DNA of 64,000 nt, taken from Maea johnstoni (Eukaryota; Annelida; Polychaeta; Spionida; Magelonidae). Below the pieces are notes generated by a model. The model searched no databases. It saw only the letters and a program-made list of their open reading frames with translations, and was not told where the DNA came from. Position numbers and translations under genes: made by a program. The DNA is taken from positions 26,768,244 through 26,832,243 of the forward strand of contig OZ012696.1 of assembly GCA_963942565.1 (NCBI GenBank), read 5' to 3'. This document shows, piece after piece, positions 35,203 to 50,200 of this stretch (position 1 is its first letter; each line of letters starts with the position of its first letter).

Positions 35203-38200
35203 CTGGAAATGCCAAGAGTATGATCACTCATAAATTCGGAGAATACATAACAGATAGAAAGAGACTAAAATAGAATATCAGAATATGACACTAGGACCTT
35301 GTCTGAGACTGGGTAATCAAGAAATCATTGTATGTTATATTTTACTGAAAAGAAAACTGTATTTTGTAATTTCTTAAAAATATTTCTACTTATCCAGATA
35401 AAATGGTGTCTTTGGATAAATGGCCAAGCATTCACTAGAAACCTGGTTTTATCAAGTACCTCGGGCAAACACTGCTTCTGAATATATATTTTTTTGCCTA
35501 AGCTGTATATTAATTAGCTGATACATTGATAAGTTAACTCAAACATATTTCTAGTTATCAAGATAATATGGTATCTTAAGGTTCATGTCCAACCGTTCAC
35601 TAGGATTTGTAATTTGTAATTTGCCATTTTTTGTCACTTTTTCTGCCATCTTGCGGCTGGTGGAGGAAACCAAGTCACTGGTAACTACCTCACATTCCCA
35701 TTCACTAGGAATCTCCCTTTCAAACTACGTAGGGCAAAAACAGCTCCTGGAATTATTTTCCTCCCTACTACCCTGTATATTAATTACCTGAGTCCTCGGA
35801 GTCACTTTGATGATGTCTTTTGCGTTTCTTTTTATCCTTCTTTTTCTTCTTCTTATCTGAGTTTTTCTTTCCTTTCTGGAGTTTATCCAACTTCCTGCAA
35901 TAAATAGATGTGTGACTTTTAGCTCAGCCATGTCTTAAGTTCACTCTTAAAAAAGTATACTGGATATAAGAGACATTTAATGGGAACATAAGAGATAGTC
36001 ATACAGTCAAGAAATGTGTAGACTTTTGATTGAGGCTTCTGCAAATTTACAAGAAAAGGCTATATGAAGTAGACATGACCAAACTAGAAAGACCTTTTTA
36101 GGGTGCTACAGACATTGCAAAGTTTAATCCTCTTTGAATTATACCTTGTATATAAGTGCAGTAACAGTGTGAAATATGTATAAATGATCAATAGTTTGAT
36201 GTGCAGAATCTTTATTTTTGCTGTATATTAAAAGAGGAGTTGTGTCCAATGTTTTCAGATACTAAGAAAAATAGATTCTTGTTAGATGGTCCTGCGAACA
36301 GGTTATCAATTTTCACCCCCTAACAAAGATGTGAATCCATATTTCGCACACACTAGGGAATTGCAATTTTTTGCTATATAATATCTTCACAACACAATAT
36401 TTTGATGAAATTTCTACTAGGTGCTTCTAAGGCTACCTAATTTTGTTAAATCTAACATTGTCAACCTAAGAACATTTGCAAGTAAATAGCCAGATGAATT
36501 CCTGCTGATACCTCCAGGCAGCAGGTAAACCAATTTTATACCAATATTTTAAGCAGTATCAGTAAAAAAGATCTTAAACCATTCACACTCAGAATTTATC
36601 TGGAAAGTAATGTATCCTACTTTTTAAAATAACTTGGGAATGAAGCAAAGTTCACAAAATATTCAACGGAGCATCATTGCTTGGCTTCCAATCCACATTT
36701 CTCCTTAAAATATTTTCCAGAAAATGCTTTTGAAAGTAATCTTTCTCATAATTGTCAGGCATGTTTTGGTCATTCTGAATGTAAATGGGTTAAATGATAT
36801 TGCAATATTTTCCAAATGATACCTGTATCTGGTATCATATCAAGTACCATGATTACTACTGTAGAATAGGAAATTAATCTGAGTGGTTTATTCTGCCGAA
36901 CTTTTCAGAGTGGTGTCAGTTCGGTATTATGAAAGTTGGATGTTTTATTCCAGTCAATAGAACATCAACATTCAATATTTGATTTTTGGAAAATCTCGTA
37001 AAAATCCAAAATCACAAATTTAGTTAATTGCACCTCGGAATAATTTCTTATTCTAAAGTAACCCCTTTCTAGCACTTACTTGAGTAGTTTTTTCTTCTGC
37101 GCTCCGGAGAGGGACTTGAGGAACTGCACCTCGGGGTCCTCTTCCTCGCCACTCTCAATGATTTGCTAAACAGACGAGAGAGAGAAACAAAGAGAAATAT
37201 CTCAGACTTGGATTCAGCAGGGTTGGCCAAAGAGGCTTTTTAGCAGCTTTTGCCCAATAGCCATAGTTTTAGCCAGCAGGCAACTGGGCTGAGACTCTAC
37301 CCTAAGCCTCAGGTCCAGCCTGCATTTTTGATAAATGTCTTTTCAGAATTGTAGGCAAAGATTCCTATCAAGTATTTTCAATTATGCATTTCTTGAGGTA
37401 ATAACCGAATCTTTTCATAGCAAACCACTACATCTTCTAAGGCAGGGCTGAAGTCTGAATTGTCCTTTTTTCACAATACAACAACGCATTGGTACAAGGA
37501 CTTGAAATAGCTGAGTAAATCTGGATGGAAAATTATGATTGCTGTTTCGGACATGCATTTTTAAAATCAAGGCCAAGACCCTGCAGTAAGATAAAATTAG
37601 GAAAATTCTGACCCTTAAAGGGCAAATGCACCATTGGGATAACTTGTGCTAAACGTGTAGTGCCATATGGTATGTGTTAATTGCCCAACTCACAAATCCA
37701 TTCCTAGTACCTGTTGAAGAGGAAATTGCAATTTTCTGTGAAGCCAGGGGCTTCCTGGCCAAAACCATAGGGCGTCCATTTTATGTAGGTCACATGACCT
37801 ATCATGTCATATTTTTAGCACCACAGGCACTGCTCTGCTCTGGTGCCTGAGAGCAGTACAGTCTGTGCAGTTCTCCTACTCATGTTGGGGGAATTCATGA
37901 ATCATGGTGCTGTGTGTGGCATATGGATGTAATAATATGACTGGTATGAATCTTAGTGACAAAAGAAGATTTTATACAATCCCTAATCCGAACTTACAAC
38001 CAGAAAAAAGGAATTTAGCAGCACAATGGCTCCACAACATTGGCACTGGAGTGTCAGGAACTTCAAAGTTGCTTCATATTTAAAGGAGTATGTGAGGACC
38101 ACTTTGAGGCATCCTGCTTCTTGGATGATATGCAGGCAAGACTAATGGGATATTAAGGAAAAAAGTTGAAAAAAGATGCAGTGCCAAGAATTTTTGCATT

Positions 38201-41200
38201 CAAGCAGAATTTAGTGGATGACAGCCATACCAAAAGAGCAGAAAAGCGCACACAGATTTATATTTGTTTGAACAGCAAGAAGTCATTTCAATATATATGA
38301 TGAAACCTACACAGTGATTTTAGCCGCAGACAAACAATGTATGGACAAAAATGCACTCATTTGTTTGTACTCAAACACTACTCTATCTTCTACCAATCAG
38401 AGTTTTTATTGCAATCGAAATAACTTCTTTAAGTAATTGGAGGGGCTATCACTATCGGCTATGAATGAGTGACCTGTCATTGTTTTGGAGCATTTGATTT
38501 ACTAAATAGATATGTTTTTGTACAGTTAAAACTCAAATTGACTCTATTGTACCTGATTGTGGGATTGGATTTTTTTATAGGGGTGTAAACAAACCTAGGG
38601 TATATGACAGTCAAATCAAACCATTTTCAAAAGGGTTTGGTATTAGCTCTCCCCGGCCATAACAGTTCTCCTTAACAAGGTTTATTAACAACAAACTAGT
38701 AATTTTCAGTCATATGTTCAGGCCATCCTTCTAAGATGCATTTGAAGACTCTATATCATCATCTTGGTGACAGGAAGTAAAATGATATACAGAGTAATCC
38801 GGCCCTGTCTAGACTCAATTTCCAAGAGGGCCGGCTTACTGACTCACAGGTGTTACCATTTCCTCTAAGTGATCAGCACATGTGTATTTCAGAGCAATTA
38901 GGACATAATGGTTTCTATGCACCAACACAAATCAAATGTAAGAGCCCTTTTCCTTATCAGCTGATAATCCAAACATAAATTTGCCTCGTCCAATCCATTT
39001 AGTAAAGCCATTTGTTTTGTTAGCGACAGTTTCATCAAGTTTCACTTTTTCAGTCATTTCTGGATAGATTTACCATAAAATCAGATTTTATGGGTACATT
39101 TCATGACAGTTTTAGTATATCTTTAGTTAGGAGTCCTAAAGATCAGTCCAAAATTCAATGAAAACATTTAGAAGTCTTCAATATACCTCACTTCTACTCT
39201 GAGATAATGACCCCTGTAGTGACTTCCTGCCAGTGCTATCTCTTGACCGATCAGAGGTTGGTGCTTAAAATGTGTAGCCCTGTCCTAATGGAAGCCTCCA
39301 TAGCCAGCCACAGGCATGGTTTTTACCCACTTTAATAAGCCATAACTGAGGAGTGCAGAGGAGGACAGACTTGCGGATGGTCTTATTTGAAAGGTGACAT
39401 GTATACGCTCATTTCAAACCTAAGTCATCCTGATGGTGCATTTGCCCTTTAACTGTTGAAGGGATTCCTAAAATTCAGATGTCTAATGCAACAGACCCCA
39501 ATTTATGCAACCAGACTTTCTACACCAGACCATGTTTTATGAAAGCAGGCCGTTTTATGCAGCAGACACTGTTTTATGCAAGCAGGCCCTGTTTCATGCA
39601 AGCAGACTCTGTTTTATGCAATCTGACCATGTTTTATGCACCAGACCCGTTCTATGCAGCCAGACCCTGTCTTATGCAACATACCCTGTCTCATGCAACG
39701 AACCCTGTTTTATGCATCCAGACCCTGTTTTATACAACCGTACTGTTTTATGCAACAAACCCTGTTTTATGCATTCAGACCCTGTTTTATGCAACCAGAC
39801 CCTGTTTTACCCAACCAGACCCTGTTTTATGCAACTGGACCGCTTTATGCAACCAGACCCTGTTTTATGCAGCTGGACCCTGTTTTATGCAGCAGGCGGT
39901 GTCGTCTTACCTGGTTGCCGTCGTGGGGATTCTCCTGGCGATCCATGACGCGTCGTGTGAAGGCCAGACCGTCTTTCTTCATCTCATCCATCAACGCAGT
40001 CGGATTATTACCAGCTGAAAAAAAGAGAAAATTAAGTTGACATCTAGTATAGTTTGGATAGATTTGACACAATTTTACCATAAGAAATGTTATTTTTTTC
40101 CAACTATGGGGCTGAAATACCCATTGAAGAAATTTCATTCCCAGAGGCTCATTCCAATATGAAAATTCTATCCCCTCGTGTAAGAAATATCATTCATTAC
40201 CACACTTGTTGAAGAACCTCTATATCAACAGAAAAATATTACCAGGGTCTGACGATAACCTAAAAGTTTAAAGATAACAGTAGGGCTAGTGGTACCATAA
40301 ATTGACTAAAACTGCTATTAATTCTAATCAAACTGTGACAAGCCCAACCTCTAAAATTTAGGGCAAATTTGGTAACATCTTTGTGGATTTTTTTTATTGG
40401 ATATATTTGAAGGTATAAGGTTGGTCAGAACCTAGACCACAACTACTTAGTATTCATCAATGATTTTGTTGATTCCCATGTTATTTTCAAAAGAATCACA
40501 GGTCCTCACACCTGTCTTGGAGATCCTTTGGCATTAATAGGTTAACCCTTGTAGCCTGTCAGGACCCATACCTCCAGCAAATATAGCCTGGCAGAATTAC
40601 CCTGAAAAGGGACAATATTCTACCAGGAGGGGCAGGGTCTGTTATTTGTAGAAGCGATATATCTAACCGAAGCCTAAGGTATGAGGAATGCAATGCTGAG
40701 GAAATCCTGGCGGACAATAACTTTGTGGGGGTCATAGAAACCCATGTTTCAGGTAAGTATATTCTATGACGGCTATTCCAGTCAATAGTGTATGAGATAT
40801 ATTGTATCGCCCACAGGAATAATGGTTTAATATAACGTATTTCAAAAAAGGTTCTCACGTTGTGGTGGCTCCGCGGTGAGGTTTTTGCCGAACAGAGGGC
40901 AGATTTTGTCTGTGTTGACGTGGCCCCACTTGTGACATTTGATACAGCGTACATTTCGCACCTCTATACCAAACGGACGATCTCTAATCATGTCATCATC
41001 CTTCGCATATCTAGAAAGCAATAAAAGAAAGTAAGTATATATGAAAATACTGCCACCAACATAACTTTCAGTTATAACTTACCATGCAAGTAGTTAAAGG
41101 GCAAATGCACCATCCGAATGATTTAGGTTCAAAATGAGCGTATACGTGTCACAGGCTGGTGCTTAGAAGAGGTCAAAAACAGAGTGCATCGTGGGATGCA

Positions 41201-44200
41201 TGGAGGCCCTCTATGACTGCCTCAGGACTGTTACTTGCTGAACTTCTGTAAGCTATACCTGAGTAGTGCTGAAGAGGACAGGTTCGGGGGCGGTCTTATT
41301 TGAAAGGTGACATGTATAGGATCATTTTGAACCTAAATCTTTCTGATGGTGCATTTGCCTTTTAATGATTTTTACTTCCCCAGCATAATTTTTGGTTTTG
41401 GCTTGCCCGAAATAAGTTATAACATATGCTAGAATGGTATGTATTGTTTATCATGGATTTAATGATTTGACAAATATTTTCCCTTTAATTTTGTTGCATT
41501 GTTTGTATATTTCTAGGTATTAGTGCCATTTTCTAAGTAAAAATGTGTAGCTTTCAGAAAACCAGCTTGCTTATACAGGCAAGTGCAAATTAAAATGTAC
41601 TTTCTCCGAAAGCCAGTTTTTCAAAAATTCACTTGCCAGGGCAAGTACTTATGTCAGTGATTGAAATAGAAATCAACAGAAATTATTTACACATGAAAAA
41701 TTATGACAATGAAATATAGTATGAATACATGAAATATTGCTGAGGATTTTTCCGCAGCAGCTGTGTACCCAGTGTACATTTAATTAACTCATCAATGCTC
41801 AAGAGTTCCTTCAGAAATTGTCGTCTGGATCTATGATACTTTTGAGAAAAACTTCAGAATTAAGTTTGATTTTACAAAATATTTAAAGGAGAGTTGTTGG
41901 CGATGTTCTGAATAACATTTCTCATTCAAATATTTTCCCAGTGTTGCTTTTGCCTGCAAGATTTCATCAAAATTGTCAGGCTGCTTTTGGCCGCTGTGAG
42001 CATTAATGGGTTAAAAAGGCTTTTTCCAAAGTAAGCATTTCCACCGACACAATCATTTAAAAAAAAATTTTGGCGAACCTTTTTCTTTCCTTTTAAAGTG
42101 ATCTCACAATACCTACGCAAAAATATATTCACATGGCAAGAAACAAACAAATTAAAGTTCCCCTCTGCCTTAATTTAGGCATACTACCTCAGCATATTTT
42201 CCTTTTCCCTTCATCCGAGTAAAGTAAAAAATATCTTGCAAAATAGATAACCATACCCACCCTACTAGGCATGGTCTTAGCCAGCAGGGCATCTGGGTGT
42301 CTTTTTGGACACCCAAACCCTTAGAAAGCACCCCTCAGGACACCCAAAAAATCTTGTGAGGAATTATTCAAAAATATCAATCTCACACATATAATTGAAT
42401 ATTTTCATATCCATATAATTCCCATGACATTGTATAAGGATATCATGCCTTATTTTGATAAATTTATACAAGTTTATGGTTGATTTCTCAGTATATTGCA
42501 GTCCCCCTTAAAAATTTGGACACACCTTTCAATTGCCAATTTTGGGCACCCAGTTTCTAAATCCTGGCTAAGACCCTACTAGGGCTCAAAATAAGCTGGA
42601 GCCTGGATCCCAGGGCTCTCTTGAAGACTCCTTCGGCTCCCTCAAATTTCTGCAGGGAGCCCAAAGATGTACACAACACCTTTAAGTAACTTTTGACGAT
42701 GCAATTAGGATCCCCAGAATAAAAACTTAATTTCGGGCCCTGCATACCTAGTTTCCTTTCATTTTTTTTTTTTTGCAAAACAAACATATTTTAGGTTTTA
42801 TTCTAATCATGGTGAGGAAAATGCTGAGTACAAGACACAGCTGAAAACATTGCCACCCCGATCAGAGTTTATTTGACTAAATGGACCATAAACATCTGCC
42901 CTTTTCTTTATAAACTGCTTTTCAACTTCATAGGTTGACAACTTGACATCATACCAATTATTATCAATAGTAGTAGTACATACGATTCTCTCGGGGCGTT
43001 GAATTTCCTCTGCCACTCAAACTTGAACTCCGGCTCATCATCTTCTTTCTACAAATATAATAACATGCTCAATGAGTCACAGTTTCTGCTACAACCCATA
43101 GACCAGGGCTGCCCAAGTATATACATTCTGGAGCATACCGTATTACCCCGCATACAACACACACTTTTATACTCTGCAGAACCTACGTTAAGGAGGGGGT
43201 GCGTGTTATCAACGGGTACTATTCTATAGACGTGTGGGGCATGGTCGAAAATACTTTGGTGGGTTCCTATTGTCTATTGGCCTGTCACCATGACGACGTT
43301 ATGATGATTGCCATTCTGATACCCTGGACGTACCAGATCATGTTTGAAAATAGACTTTTCCCGTACTGTTAATTGGTATCACTTGCACAGTAACTCTGAG
43401 CACTATAAACACAGTACGATTTAAGCCTCTAATTATCTGAGTCAAGGCGGGTTACGGTACTGGGGTCAAGATTCCCACTCCCCAACTCTGCCTGCGTGTT
43501 ATAAACAGGGCATTGTGTTTTACATATGGGAAAGGGACTTGGGGAGGGGGTGCGTATTGTCTATGGGGTGCGTGTTGTATGCGGGGTAATACGGTAGTCT
43601 TAGGCCTAGAAAAATGCTGGTGCGACAATAATGGCCATCCCTGTTTTTATATATGCTACATGTATGTGGTGAACATGTGATCGGAAAAATTTGCTCGGAT
43701 ATTGAAAGGATGGGGATACTTCCAGTTTCCTTCGTCGCGCGTTTCCTTTGTTTCCTTCCTTTCCATTTTTCAAAATTAAAACACATACTTCCAATATTAG
43801 AGATTTTATTTTGATTTGATTTAGTAATGATTAACACAATGAAGAGTCAACATAAAAAAAAATTCAATAATCAAATTGAACATTTTTGTAGATAATGATT
43901 AGAACTACTGGTGAGAAAATACAGACTTTAGAGACACATGTTGATCACTATATAACATATTTGAGAACCACCGCCTGGTGGGGAAGTAAGGAACTAACCT
44001 CATGCTCTTTCTTGGCACCAGGTGGAGCATCGTACATGAAGTTGAGACCAAGCTTAGACTTGTCATCCCCCAGCAACGCCCTGAAATACATCGCACAATA
44101 ATATTTACACATTCACAAAATTAGGACTGTCTTTGCAAAAAGATGTTGATGGTGTGTGTTTTAAGTGATTTTGATATAAAAGGTGTGGGAACCAGGGACT

Positions 44201-47200
44201 TAAGCCAGGACCCGTCCTACCTGTCTTTTGGACAGGTAGTTTCCTAAAAACCTCCTGTTTGAACAGGCAAAAATTTCTATGAAATTTTTTCAATTTTGAC
44301 CTTTGAGGGTAATAAACACATATTTACCTAACATACCATCTTCTGGGACATAACTGAAGTAAAAATTGCTCTTTTTGACACACTAGGCTATTAAATGTAG
44401 TTGGTATAAGTATTTGAAGTAGATAATTAGCTAAATCTGGATGGGCCAAAATTTTGAAATTGCTGTTTTGGACTGGCATTTTTGAAATCCTGGCTAAGAC
44501 CCTGGTGGGAACATGATTCTAACTCATTTATACTGAGAAATGATGCCGAAGACACCTTCAATAGAAAAAGAGCAAAATACTGCAAATGTGCATAATTAGT
44601 ATTTTTTTAGTAAAGATTTTATAAAAGATAATCAAATGTTCACCAAAATCATTTGGCTTTTTTGCTATGAGACTATCGTTGGTTCAGAACTTCAGAGTTT
44701 ATTTTGTTGTTTTTGTTTGGCTTTTAGAGAGATATCACTGAAGAATGTGAAGATGTATTTTGTGCCTAGTCTTACTTACCTATTTGCATATATCTCCTGT
44801 TCCTTGTCGTACTGAGCTAGCAGGTCATCCTGCTTCTTCTTCTCAAACTCTGTCTTCTGTTCAGCCATCCATACCTAGAACAGAAAGTACAAATATAGTT
44901 TACATCATGGCAGGGTCATAGCTAGGAATTAGAAACTGGGTGCCCAAAAAAGGCCATTGTAAAAATTTGGGATGTCCAAATTTTTTAGGGGGACCACAAT
45001 ATACAATAAACATGTTTATAAATATTTATCAAAATAAGGCATGATATCCATATATAATGTCATGTGAATTATACGACAATGAAATAATTCAATTATGCTT
45101 CAGATTGACATTTAAAGAAATTCCGCATGAAATATTTGGGTGTCCTGAGGGGTTCTTTTCAAGGCTTTGGGTGTCCAAAAAGACACCCAGACGCCCTGCT
45201 GGCTAAGACCATGCATCATGGTCTTAGCTAGCATTTAGAAATTGGGTGCCCAAAAACGACAATTATAAATTTTTTGGGCATCCTATTACTCATATTACAG
45301 ACAGGTCTATGTAAGTTTCAGGTAATTCTGGGAATTAGTAGCGTCATCTACCATTCTACCTGCAACCAGGTGTTCTCAAACTAGATGCATGATCACACAA
45401 CATGTGCAACTAGACAAAAAGTGATCACTTGCCATAAATGCCCACGCAACGTCATGGTTATAGTAGCGGGAAAAGCTGCCACGGCGGTGACCCCTATATT
45501 CACCGTAACACTAAATTACTCGCCTTTCTGGGAGTCAATCTGAATGCGGTTCTAACAATCTCATTTCATTCTACCGGCCTTTGAATTCTGTTGCAAAATG
45601 AAGATTTTGCGAAAGGTTGAAATTGTAATAATTTGTATGCCATTAGTTTTTGGTCATGCTATGCTATCTTTTGGTCAGAACAAGAAAAAAATTAAATCAA
45701 CCAAAGCTTTACGCACGCTTCCTGGCCATGCCAGCATGATAAATATTAAGGGTTATATTTTCTTTGGTTATGATTTCCTCTCTTTAACAATCCATTGATC
45801 AGAAGCCAGTTCATTTCATTGGCATGTATCTAATCTTTCTAACATATTCTAATTCATGAGGGAATTAAAAGAAGGAACTAAACATTCAATAGTTAGAATT
45901 AAGTTACCAGTTAGGAGCGTCTGTTATATGCGAACAGACGCTCCTAATGTCTTGGCAGGTGCTCGATTAGTTAGGCCTAAAGCAAATGTCGGATATTTAA
46001 AATGGCGGAAATTGCCGCTTCAGAACTTCTTTCTAAGATTATAAAACACTTCAGCCATTGTCACCTGCCGACTTAGGGTATATATATACTGTAGAACAGG
46101 CAAAGTTCGCGAGTGCGTATATTTCGCGAATACGCGAACTAGCATCGCACTCGCGATCTTATCTCAGCGATCTATTGGATGCTTAGTTACGCTACCCACC
46201 ACTGGAGGTGGTGGCGCGTCGATCGGTGAATTTCACTCCTAGACGGTCGAGGCTGAAACGAAGAAAAATACGTCCAATAACTTCCCAAAGCTATCATAAT
46301 ATGATACATTGGTAACTTATGAATAAGTTACCAATGTATCATAACATAAATCGCATTCTTACATGTCCAATTTCTAGGATATCTGGGCCAAGCTAAGGAT
46401 TTCTTACGAGAAACAAGATGGCTGCCACCATTGTTCGATAGAAAGGGAGACTCGGCCAGGTGTTGCGACGGAACCATTTGATAATTATCAACATACATAC
46501 ATGTGTATGTTGATAATTATCAGAATAATGTATATATGATAAAGAGATAATGATATTGTTCCTGACTCGAATTGAATTGTTGACAATTAACTGTTACGGC
46601 CAAACGTGTATTTGCATTTGTCGAGTATATACCGGCATAGCATGATTCTCACTCATAGCCGGTCCGAGGCTGAAACGAAGAGAAATACATGCAATAACTT
46701 CACAAAGTCATTATAATATGACACATTGGTAACTTATGAAAAAGTTACCAAGGTATCATATTATAAATCGCATATTAACCAGTCCAATTTTATTGAAACT
46801 CCTGCCTCATATGGCTGCAAGATGGCCGCCGAATGTTTGCATTTTTCTAATAACTGTTTAGTTCAATAGATGGCGCTGTAGAACACGCTCACTCGCGAAA
46901 TAAAGTACACGCGAAAAATCGGCTTTTCGCAACATTTTTGTAACGCGATATATACCTATTCTACAGTAGTCAAACATGTACATGATTCATTGGTTTAAGT
47001 CTGGCCGTGACACTCGCCTTATCACGCGAGAAATTCACTACGGTGAATTCACCATAGTGGGTGGCAGATTTTTACAATGGAGTGGTACCGTGTCTCTGAA
47101 GGCCATATAGACGTCAGTATTAAGAACAGTTGGCCTGGATAGAGACACAAACCGGGTCTATTTGTTTTATAGACATGAACTTATCAGACTATCAATGCAA

Positions 47201-50200
47201 TAGGCACCCCTGTTCATCTACCCATCTGATACATGCCAGCTATGATGCCACCTTACTTACATGCAATTAGGATTTGTGAGACATGGTTTCACCTAATTCC
47301 TCAATTAGTAAATAGTTCCCATGTACATAGTACTTAGCAGTTCTTAAAATCATAGGACTTTATAGAAGATGAAGAGGACAGACAATGCCAATGGAAAGTA
47401 AAATATACATCATCTTCATACTGTGATCTTCACGCAATCCTCAGTATCATTACATCCTATGCTAACTCAGAACACTTATGTTATTCATCCGGACAAATCT
47501 AGAATTGTCCCGTTCCATCTAAAATCAAAATCAGAAAAGTCATATCTGATGAAATCTACTCCTTTTGAAATCAACGAAAGACCACTCCCCATTGTGGATG
47601 AACTTATTCACCTGGGTAACCGTACAAACAACCATGTGCCTGAGTCTACTGTAGAAGACCGTCTGGCTACTGGCAGGAGAACTCTTTACGGACTGATGGG
47701 CACCGGTTTTCAAGGCTGTGTAGGACTAAATGTGGAAACTTCTCTTCACCTTCTGGACACCTTTGTCATTCCAAGAGTGCTTTACTGTCTGGAAATAAGT
47801 GTCCTCAGCAAAAAAGCACTGTGTGATTTGGAACTTTTTCACAGAAAGGCTCACTTCTGGGATTACCAGAAAGAACTCCAAATTCGGCACTATACATTCT
47901 TACTGGCACAATACCTTTGACCTATCGGATTCATATTAAGACATTATAATTTTAACTGTCACTTCTCTCTGTGGAACATACCAGGGACATCATTATGAGA
48001 CAGTATGTGATCAAAAAGGATTCATCAAAATCCTGGGTAGTCTACGTCCAAAAACTTCTCCAGAAGTACCATCTTCCCTCTCTGTGCCATGTATTTGAAA
48101 ACTGTCCAACAAAGGCAGAATGGAAAATAAAAGTTCACAAGGCTGTGTTAGCACAGGCAGAAAGAGATATTCAAGAGGAAGCCAGTACAAAAAGTACATT
48201 GAACTCACTTAACACTGCCTTCTCATACCGTAATGTACATGAGTGCCTCGCTATGGTGGAAAACCCAAATCAGGTCACGCGTAGCAATATCAAATGTCGG
48301 CTTCTAGTGGATGTATACCCTATACAGCCAGTCATGCTCAGAACGAGGCAAACAAAGTCGGATATATGCACTCTCTGTAATATGAAACAAGCTGAGGACA
48401 GGGTTCATTTTATCCTTGTATGTCCTGCTCTACAAACTGTGCGCGACAAATACTTGTGCCGATTACAAGAGGTTGTACCTGAACTGAAATATCTATGTGT
48501 GACAAAACATGAAATAGTTGTTCAAACTCTGCTAGACTCCTCACATCCTGCGGTTGCGGACTATATTGTGTTTGAACCACATGCCAACAGGAAAGTACAG
48601 AGTATATCAAGAGACTTTCTCTATGCGCTACATCATGAACGGTCAAGAAAGATAAACTCTGCTCGATCATAAACACACACACAAAAGTATATGCATGTAT
48701 ATATGTATTGGTGGTATCCCATTGTTTTATATTGACTCTATCCTGTATTAATACAGCTCCTATGAAGGAGGAACATATCACTATCAAGTATCAACATATT
48801 TAAATGATGATTTCCTTTCTTTTAACATACATACTGATCATTGACGGCTTGGATAAAGAAATTGGTAATCTAAGTTGAAGTATGAAGGTTTGGTGTGGTT
48901 TGAATTCCTTGCTTTTTCGCGATGATTAGCATTATATGTTTGTTTGTTGTTTGTTTGTTTTGGATCCGTACCCGCATTTGTCCCGCGGGGTCAACTCCCG
49001 AGGGAGGACCTACGGAGAAGCTCCCCTACCACCCAGGCCACTCGTCACCCCCGGGCCTCGTTGTTTTTCATGTTCCCTATCCCCCCATACTTATTGTCAT
49101 GCATCCTGCATCAGGTCAGTCCCCTCCCCTGTCCTCCTGTCCTATACAGATATCCTACCAAGTATCTGGTCTGCCCCCTCCCTGTCTTCCTGTCCTACAC
49201 ATGTAAATAACCCCCACACATATGAACCCCTCAAACCCACATATAAACTGTGTTACTTATTAATTTCAACAGCCTTATCCTAATAGTAACTCTTACCAAA
49301 AAACTCTCCCCGCCTACTTCCTCCATGCTAACCTGTTTTAGCATCCCTCACTTACCTAAGTGGCTCCCTTCCTCTTACTCGCTTACTACTCCGATTAGTA
49401 CGAACCAAAAGTAACAGTGTTATACAGTGGTTTAAAACATGTAATTACAACACACCCTGGTCTCATTTCTTCTTTTTTTCACCCCTCTCTTTCCTTCATC
49501 ATTTTTCTCACCCCTTCTCCCACCGTTCTGGCTAACACCTCCGATGGGTCCCCAAACAAACCTACTATCTCCTTGAGCTGCTCCCCTTCTTCCCTGCCCA
49601 TCCAAACTCCCCATCTCTCTTCCCCCCATATTCGTCTTACCTTCCCCAACATTCTGTTCCTTTCTACTCTGTATGCCGGGCATTTAAGCACCACATGCTG
49701 CTCATTTTCGACCTCCCCCTCCCTACATTTTTGGCAAGTCTTATCCTGTGCTGTCCTTCCTGTTCTATTTCTTAAACCTAGCGATCCTGCTCTGATGTTG
49801 AAAACTATTCTGCCTTCTTCTCTATCTAGCCAGTCCTCGAAACTCTTCTCTTCCTTACTTCTATATTTCTCTAAGGTGCTCTTATTCTCCATTCCCTCTC
49901 GCCACTTTAGCCTATCCCTCTCATCCACTGCTACCTGGACTTCCGCTTTCCATGTCCCTTGGCCTATTCTTACCCTTTCCCCGCCTAGCCCCACCTCTTC
50001 GGTTAATGCTCTTATTTTGTTCGCCCACGGTAATTCTTTTCTCTCCGCCATATTCCAAGCCTGTCTAGTCCAATTCTCAGGCTCAAGGGATGCTACCCTA
50101 CCTGCAAATATTAACTTCTTCTCTATTATCCTACTTTCTAGGCTCATCCACCCTAAGTCGCCATAAATTGCCCCCCATCCTGTTCCTTTATTACCCCCTA

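Noticed and set aside
39479-40040. Three overlapping open frames of 134-179 codons
   Set aside because: Produced by the 25-bp minisatellite; low-complexity translations in all three frames.
49417-50166. Long plus-strand open frames across the LINE (also 51221-51622, 52250-52990, 53260-54224)
   Set aside because: They are antisense to the LINE ORFs; the pyrimidine-rich strand lacks stops and the Ser/Pro/Leu-rich translations match nothing.
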